Notes under the pieces: generated by a model | What the model saw: the letters and a program-made list of their open reading frames with translations, nothing else | Databases searched by the model: none | What the model was told of the DNA's origin: nothing | In this document: piece by piece, positions 57,701 to 64,000 of the stretch | Numbering within the stretch: the stretch's first letter is position 1 | Layout: each line of letters opens with the position of its first letter | Assembly (NCBI GenBank): GCA_037389465.1 | Contig: JAZARR010000212.1 | Coordinates: forward strand, 2,064,001 to 2,128,000 | From: Baylisascaris procyonis | Lineage: Eukaryota > Nematoda > Chromadorea > Rhabditida > Ascarididae | DNA length: 64,000 nt | Direction: 5' to 3' | Program-made: the position numbers and the translations under genes

Positions 57701-59122
57701 ACGTATCGTTCAGCAAGTACATTATTCGGTTTGTAGGTTTTTGCTGCGTGGTAACTATCGGACGATACACACTTCAGCACTATAGTACGATCATCTAATG
57801 CAGAAACACACCAACCAAATCGCTAATGCGAAAACACAGAAACTACACATAGAACGTGAGAGAGAACGCTTAAACTTAACCTCAAGCTCTCAATATTGTC
57901 AACAGGGGGTTATGAACCTCAGAAATTCTGCGAACTAGAGCTCATAAAGAAATTAGAGCCATAAATCACTGGTATCCTCGAAAAATGAACCAGGAGCCAA
58001 AAATTCTTTAAATATCGCTTCCTTTTCATTTATTAGTTTCATTAAAGCGCTTAAGATATTGCTTAGCAAAATATCGTTAAGTGGAACTGCCATCATTGCT
58101 GCGCCAAGATCAAACAGACTGCGCATTAATCACATCATGAATGCAGTTTCCTTGAAATGCATCGATCGAAAAACATGAGACAGACATATACATGCAAATA
58201 TGCAAAAACACCTATGTCATTGTTTCATTTGCAAATTGTCCTCTCGTTTCAGCTCATTCTTAACTACCAAGAAATATTTTTGATTGTTCTAACGGTAACG
58301 TACAGAACGATGTATTTCTTAATCCTACACTGAAATATATTTGTAAGTGAAAAACCTGTGAAATCTATTCATGTTGAGATAAACAACCACATATTACGCT
58401 TCATGGTACAACTCTTTGCCATCAACGAGCCTCGCTAGACATCACCTCAAGAAGCACAACAACGTACGTTATGCAGACGACGATTCGAGCATCGCGCGCC
58501 ACTTGGACAACGCGATCCGCATTCTGTGTATAGCATTCTGTTGATACAATTCTCTCCGCAACCGCCCCCCACCGCCAGCTCGTCTTCCGTCGGCTCACAG
58601 AAACAACGCACAACCTTAAGATATAGCGTTTCATCGACGTTTTCTTATGAATGCTTTGATCAATGCAAAGCTAGAAATAACCCCATATAGAAGTATGTTA
58701 CAAACCAGCAAAAGTGTATAGCAATATTGAAAACATTTGGATAATAACTTCACGCTGCAAATTTTGAAACTCTCTTCATTTTTTAAATAGTCTCTTAGGT
58801 GGCAACTTCGATGAATTGAAAAATCATGACGCTAATCGCGACCAAATTTGCAAGTGCAAAAATCATTAAAACACTGAGGTCAAATAAAAAAGCAATTTAC
58901 CGCAGCCTCTTTTATCAGACTCTCATCGCAAAGGACCACGTTCTCTTCGATAGCAATGAAAGGGGGTGGTGCACGTGGTTCGTCGACTTGCTTCTTTGTT
59001 TTATCCTCTTCTGCATCGATGCAAACCACCTGAGCCTCACTCACAACGACGGTCGCCGGATTCTTCTCTCCTTCCTCGATAGAGCCACTTATTGGGCTAT
59101 TGCAATCGTCTTCCAGATCCAT
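45782..59122 (-). CDS. met-1: Histone H3K36 methyltransferase, SETD2/MET-1 family, 17 exons
   Basis: Nuclear enzyme that methylates H3K36 during transcription elongation and binds the phosphorylated RNA polymerase II CTD. Minus-strand exons: 59122-58901, 58614-58468, 57683-57607, 56640-56572, 56142-56007, 55655-55558, 55146-54912, 54293-54128, 53017-52845, 52498-52322, 51068-50997, 50769-50631, 49645-49290, 48848-48726, 48208-48042, 46809-46632, 45946-45782. All phases join: 2700 nt, 899 aa. AWS at about 78-120 (RCFCEPTEDE, GCGENCINRM). SET at about 124-248 with KGWGLRA, EYVGEV, NHSCDPN (206-212) and FDY (242-244). Post-SET CYCGAANC (256-263). Then LRLLYIFLASEYPIDDQGT and WKDLREEFRIPRR, a Pro/Tyr/Gln-rich region, WW (W768, W790, P793) and SRI (about 808-880). 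Shorter than C. elegans or human proteins; N-terminal exons may be missed. The 50631 donor is ambiguous. Confidence 0.93.
49832..49841 (+). repeat. C10 homopolymer
   Basis: Within a met-1 intron. It is one of several plus-strand C runs of 10-12 (25690-25701, 45166-45176, 54582-54593, 62534-62544) scattered through noncoding DNA. Confidence 0.6.
53897..54047 (-). other. Cys/His-spaced open frame in a met-1 intron, possible alternative last exon
   Basis: Minus-strand frame reading ALSRCDGTFCQADAIRKVY, then HMKNAENCPQADFERLLEKK, ending in a stop. The phase would fit the upstream met-1 exon (ends GAATGC G at 54128) if GGAG|GT near 54047 served as acceptor, but that site has no polypyrimidine tract. 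C-x4-C-x11-H-x6-C spacing is suggestive only. If used, it would give a MET-1 form lacking WW and SRI domains. Confidence 0.25.
54582..54593 (+). repeat. C12 homopolymer
   Basis: Twelve C in a met-1 intron, preceded by CACCACCTCCA. Low complexity; length may vary or be misassembled. Confidence 0.6.
57546..57601. repeat. 28-bp tandem duplication beside a met-1 splice donor
   Basis: Two copies of CATAAAAC(A/G)GAACAT(A/G)TAAAGCAGAT.. at 57546-57573 and 57574-57601, differing at about four positions. The pair lies in the intron and ends about 5 bp inside the donor (GTAAGT, 57606-57601) of the exon that opens the SET domain. Confidence 0.75.
57994..58015 (+). repeat. 22-bp dispersed exact repeat, copy 2
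   Basis: Same 22 bases as 20504-20525, same orientation, inside the met-1 intron between the AWS exon and the first SET exon. Flanks do not match. Confidence 0.6.
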
Positions 59123-59136
59123 ATCTACCTGCAAAC
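59123..59136 (-). promoter_or_regulatory. Acceptor just before the modelled met-1 start
   Basis: Minus-strand TTTGCAG|GTAGAT precedes the ATG at 59122. The 6 bases are also in frame (Val-Asp), so this is either an SL trans-splice site giving a 6-nt leader, or an ordinary acceptor joining unseen N-terminal exons. Confidence 0.5.
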
Positions 59137-60064
59137 GAAACTTCATCAGCACTACTGCACCAACTTTGCGACCTGAAATTCTCAAGCTCGACGGCAGATG
59201 GCCGCCTGTAACACTACCTCGAGCGCTGAAATGTTTATGACAAGTGTAAACTGATGATAGACAGGTATGATGCCCGTTTCATGAAGATAAACGATCACTA
59301 ACACAACTAAAAGGGATTCCACCACCGAACGTGCTATACCCTCCGCAACAAAACGCACTTATCAGATGCGATTCTGTTCCGTAATGCTGTATTTCATATA
59401 CGATACGGTTTTGTGCAATGTTAAAATGGTACTGTCAGTTAGTACATGAGAACGCTATTCACTCAGCTAAGGATGTTTTTAGCAACATTTCTCACAGGAA
59501 AATTTTTGAAGAAAACCTCAAAATAACAGCTGCAATTTTTCCCACCTACTACCATTTTGGGAATTCCTATAACAACTGCACTCTCAATTCCTGATTAAAC
59601 AGCTCAGACAGATATGCACCTTAGCGCCCATGGTGGGCTTACAACTAAGCGACATTCCAAAAAACTATGCAACGGATTTTCCCACTGCTGTAACGCAAAA
59701 TTTGCGATCATATGTTAATATGTAATGCGAAGATAATAAATGGTGAGTGGAATTGAACGTTTTGATTTCGGGTTTAACGACGGTATCATCGGATATGCTG
59801 CTCCTGAAAAAGTTCACTCAAGTTTCAGTTTCAGGTTGAAGTATTCGATAAAAATTCATCACGAAGTATGCTGAAAGAAGTGCGTAGTTTAAACGTGGGA
59901 ATGGAAAAAGGGAGGACCCGAAAGACCTATTAACAACTGGAGACGAAGGGTATCAGAACCTTGCAGGGTTCGTGAGGGCAAAATAAAGATGAAAAAGAGG
60001 AAACTACTCTGAACTACAGAATATATTAGTCGCAAATTTTCTGACGTAGCATTTCGGCAGTTTT

Positions 60065-61968
60065 CTAGTAACGCAGGTGAGCATAAAAAGCAGCGGGACC
60101 AACCACGTCATTGGAGACATCGTTGTGCTCGTCGCCGGATTCTTTGCTGTCACCAGCTCCCGAGCTACCGCTTTCCGTGACCATATCGTGGACTTCTGAT
60201 AACCAGCGTTGCTTCATTAGTTTCAGGCTCATTTCTAAAGGAACAACGGCTGGACGAAGAATTGAGACCAGAGAGGCAATGACACCGTGCCGTTCATATA
60301 GCAACTACCCCTGAAAACGCTGCAAATTTCGTTTGTATCAACAAAACGTAGTAGCACTAATCGCAAAACAATACAACAAAACATCCAAGTTACTCACGTT
60401 ATAGGTTGGAGATTAGGAAATGAGATTGATCTGTGACATTGCTTGTAGTGACAGCAAATTCGATCACTGGGAAATCTCCGAATATTTAGATATCAAAACG
60501 ATAATACTCAACAATTCAAGAATTAAATTCGATAAGACCTCCTGATAAACGGGATTCAACTTTATTGCCGGTCTACTCTCGGATGCATAACTCTGAACGT
60601 AACTATGCTCAGTACAAGTGATAAAGTCTGCCGGTGATCTCGTCGCGCATGAAGAACTGAATATTGGGAAAAAATAAGCGTTTTCAACGTTAATTTCGGT
60701 TTTTAACTTTCGAAAGTGTTCACTGATGAAGCATGCTGACGGGTTGATTATTTATGAAACTTAACTAGTCACTTCAGCCGATCACCTCGCCAACTTCCCT
60801 CTTCGTCTCCTCAAACAAAATCGAAATTTTATGTAAACTTTCTTTCCACTCTTCTATTATGAGAATACCGAACCCACTCATAATAGGTTTGATATATGTG
60901 GCAATCAGAAGAGCCGATGACATGACCTCACTTAAAGGCTGCATGTGCATATTCATGACCACCTTAGCCTTCTCCGTCGCACCTAACTAACGCCATGTTC
61001 GACGTGAAAGCTACTATCCCAACAACGTATTCATCCCTTTGTCTACAGTTTCTTTGCAATCTCTTAAACAGTGCAGTTTCTCATTCGATCGGACTGGCTA
61101 ATTTCGTTTTCATTAAGTTACCTAGTAATATTCTTTTACTTTATAATTATAGGATGGTGAACAGTGGGCGTGCGAAGGGGAGGAGTAGGGAGGGAATGGG
61201 GTAATCCTACCTCCCAGTTACTCACTGAATAGACAATACATCCACAACAACTACTGATCCCTGTTGTAAAGGGGTTACTGAAACAGTTATTTCTGCTTTG
61301 TTCATATATTCGTCCTCAGTTCGTTTATGTCTTAAACCAGGGAAATTCTTGAAAGAACTCATTTATTAAGTAAAGAAATGAGTAGATTTTGTTTTCAGTC
61401 ATCTCCTTTCCAAAACATTTTTTGTGCAATTACATATCGCCATCACTTTTTTCGTCGGTCATTAAACGGATAAAGTGCAAAACACTGCGTGAAGGTAACA
61501 AGTCAAAACATTGAAAAGGGTGAGTGCCTACTGATTTATTTCATTCCCTCTATGCTTTCTCTTTGCATGCACGATTTGACTAAAATGCTTGAAGAACATT
61601 TATGAAATTCCCATTCCGCCTTCAATTCCGAATAGAAAATCCCGCATCCCATTAATACATACAGTTCTCTATCATCACATCGTCAGTCTTATAGCCATTC
61701 ACACTGTGCCCTCGAACATCAAATCAAGTTCACACTAAAATTTGCACGGATCATGCAGCTGGTCAATGCAACCAGACCAGTATCCATTAACAATCTCCAA
61801 GAGAACATCAACTTTACACTAAATACATACTTCAGCTAAAGTCACCAAGCGCACCACTGCGCAAGATACGCTCACTGAGCAAATCAATAAGCAACAAACG
61901 TGAAGTGTGGCCCGTCTTGCTTATCGGGGCTGAAAGTGGTGAAAGTGGATTTGCTCGGCCATAGTTTC
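60065..61968 (-). CDS. 3' end of an unidentified gene, helical-repeat-like (three exons modelled)
   Basis: Minus-strand exons 61968-61846, 60982-60927 and 60304-60065 join in phase, giving the last 138 aa before a TAG stop. Residues include SKTGHTSRLLLIDLLSERI, KAKVVMNMHMQPLSE|LLYERHG, GVIASLVSILRPAVVPLEMS and LKLMKQRWLSEVHDM, then an acidic Ser/Gly/Asp-rich tail ending FYAHLRY. The leucine pattern resembles HEAT/ARM-type helices; I cannot name the family. Supporting evidence is phase agreement, acceptors at each exon and continuity of sense. Upstream exons should lie beyond 61968 or outside the window. It is co-oriented with met-1, whose first modelled exon starts 0.94 kb downstream; that is far for a nematode operon. 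It could instead be unrecognised 5' exons of met-1, but the stop codon argues against that. Confidence 0.55.
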
Positions 61969-64000
61969 CTAAACATAGTCCATCATTATATAGGCATTTC
62001 GAATTGCAATTCATCAAATCAAACGGCACATTCAAAAATCCATCAACGAAACAATCACGTTGTTTGAGTCATCGAATTGTGTAAATTTTTAATAAAGAAA
62101 ACCCCTTCTTGGCCAATATTCTATCGAGTGCAAAAAAAAATAAAAGCAAAAATTGTGCTGTAATTTCAATCGTGCCTACTCCATAGAAAAGGAATGAGAC
62201 TGCGTTCAATAAGTGCAATTATATGCCCTCAGCGTTGTAATTCAAAAGCTGAAACTACTGGATAAATATATACGCTCATATATATCTCACCACAAAGAGA
62301 ACGACCTCGTAGAGCAGTTTTATAAAACAATTGGGAAAAATATACACATAAAAGATCACTTTCCCACTAGTTGGATTTGTGGGATTATCCTTCATGTGCC
62401 AAGTGACTCAATGTTTCCAGATTGCGCATGGAATTGGTTTTTTATTCTGAGTCAGCATTGTACAGTTCGGATAAAGCTTCTATAGTACCACCACTTACAG
62501 CTATCCTCGCATCACTGAACCCTCGTTCTCACACCCCCCCCCCCACCTCTCTAAAAAAATCCCATTCACATATGTCATTAATTTGTGCTTACCCCTTCGA
62601 CAACGTAACAAGACCGCTTCCCCATCATTCCACTCTAACAAAATAACACGATTACCAGATTGGTAGAATTTATCAAAACCTTATGGGATAAGAAAAATAA
62701 AGGAATCCTTTGCAATTTCAACGTTCATTTGAAAGGTTAGACGAAACAGAATACGAAAAACAAATATAACACCTTTTATGACAACAATGCTAAACAAAGG
62801 AAATGAGGGCTACATTATTCAATGATAAATGCTCTGTCAGTAATTGTCGACGAGCAGAACCTAGTTGCCAAGACAACATATTTTATGAGATGGTAGCTGA
62901 TTTTAATGAAAATTTGTTTTTCTTCTTTGGTGGAGCTCTAGTGATGTGTGCACCGCTCCAAGATCGTGGACACGCTTTGTCCGGAACCCTGGCTCCAAGC
63001 AAGAAATTGCAACACACAAACGTCGATCGCGCGGCGCAGCGCCGATGTAGGGCGCTAATTTTGGCATTTTTAGAATCAGAATATCACCAAAACGGAAAAT
63101 GCTGCTTTTGGGGAATGCCGCTTAAACACCCGCTTTCGAGTACTTACAATCAGATAATGTAACCCCGCACACCCTTCCAAAAGGCCCAATTTCCGCTCGT
63201 TGCATTTTGCCCGTAAACCTTTTCAAATACAACTAAACAACTTTGAAACCACTGAGTATATTGTCAGGTTGCACTGTATTGCACATCGCATAAACGGTTC
63301 CACATCTATATTCCTTACCGAGTGTGCAATGTTTACGCTAGGGTAAACCAAGTTTATGCCACTCCTCTCCCTTTCATTCACTGTCTTACCATTTATACCG
63401 TGGGAATAAAGCTTTCATTAGCATTACTATTACTGCACCCTCCACAATCACCGTCTTAATCTTGCAAATGAAATGACAACTCAGCCATAATTATACCCAT
63501 CCCAATAGTAGAATATGACACATCAAGAAATACGTTTTTCAATGCTTTTTACGGCTGATGGATCAACCGATGGTGCACATATTACAAATAATGATGGGTC
63601 GTGGGTAAATTCGGTCCCAGGATTAGCTGCGATTGGAGTCGACAGTAACCATTTAGGGATTGGTTGAAACTCGCTTCATCCCCACTCGGGTAAGCATCCT
63701 TTACCCATCTGCACTGAAATTGGATTCGATCTAGACTGAAAAGTGGTCCAAACGAACAACTGAGCTTTAACAACGCATTATCTATCAGTACAGCAGTTCA
63801 AATGTCGGCGTGAATTTCAAGACAGAAATTGCTCAATCCACTAACGACGTGCAATTGCTCCACCATGATTTTTTGAGTGATGCAGCAGACAAACAAACTG
63901 AATCATCGAACAGCAGTTCCGACCAGAAACCGACTCACGCCAAAATTATTGAAGAAACGAAGAGGGGGATGCACATGCGCGAATCTGAGTAGAGAAACAA
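61969..64000. other. Window end, no gene supported
   Basis: Expected to include introns or upstream exons of the gene ending at 60065, but I could not identify them. Plus frames 62803-63162 and 63810-63992 and minus frame 63582-63773 are open but carry no motif. A C11 run lies at 62534-62544. Confidence 0.4.

Noticed and set aside
62803..63162. 119-codon plus frame
   Set aside because: Mixed composition, no motif, no neighbouring exon; could not be supported.

Overview
The window looks like nuclear DNA from a nematode, most likely clade V (Rhabditina, strongylid- or hookworm-like). The genes are split into many short exons (mostly 55-360 bp, one of about 0.9 kb). Splice acceptors are of the nematode TTTCAG / TTTGCAG type. 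Introns are AT-rich and 0.2-2.3 kb long. Several start codons sit a few bases after a strong acceptor, which is what SL trans-splicing looks like. From memory, C. elegans has prpf-4 (F22D6.5) and nduf-6 (F22D6.4) side by side on chromosome I; here the same two genes sit side by side in convergent orientation. All exon models were built by hand from reading frame, splice sites and phase.

Layout. 4-13024 (+): PRP4-family kinase prpf-4, 12 exons whose phases join without a break. 13005-14345: a diverged 688-bp tandem duplication starting at the last codons of prpf-4. 16096-19375 (-): nduf-6, the zinc-binding complex I subunit NDUFS6, complete in 3 exons. 19405-20057: a perfect 90-bp direct repeat next to the nduf-6 start. 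About 20-33 kb: no gene I can support, with one isolated GC/CpG-rich block near 29.4-29.7 kb. 33195-35443 (+): a small PNRC-like proline-rich gene, 4 exons. 40614-41032: an inverted, decayed copy of the prpf-4 exon carrying the glycine loop. 45782-59122 (-): met-1/SETD2, the H3K36 methyltransferase, with 17 exons covering AWS, SET, post-SET, WW and SRI. 60065-61968 (-): the 3' end of an unidentified gene with helical-repeat-like sequence.

The recognised genes are core eukaryotic functions rather than an operon-like system. PRPF4 acts in spliceosome activation, MET-1/SETD2 marks transcribed chromatin and binds RNA polymerase II through its SRI domain, PNRC-like proteins link to mRNA decapping and decay, and NDUFS6 is mitochondrial. 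The unusual content is structural: fragments of prpf-4 were copied three separate times (an intronic ghost exon, a 3'-end tandem duplication and a distant inverted copy), and several short exact repeats occur. I found no tRNA, rRNA, CRISPR array or intact transposon.
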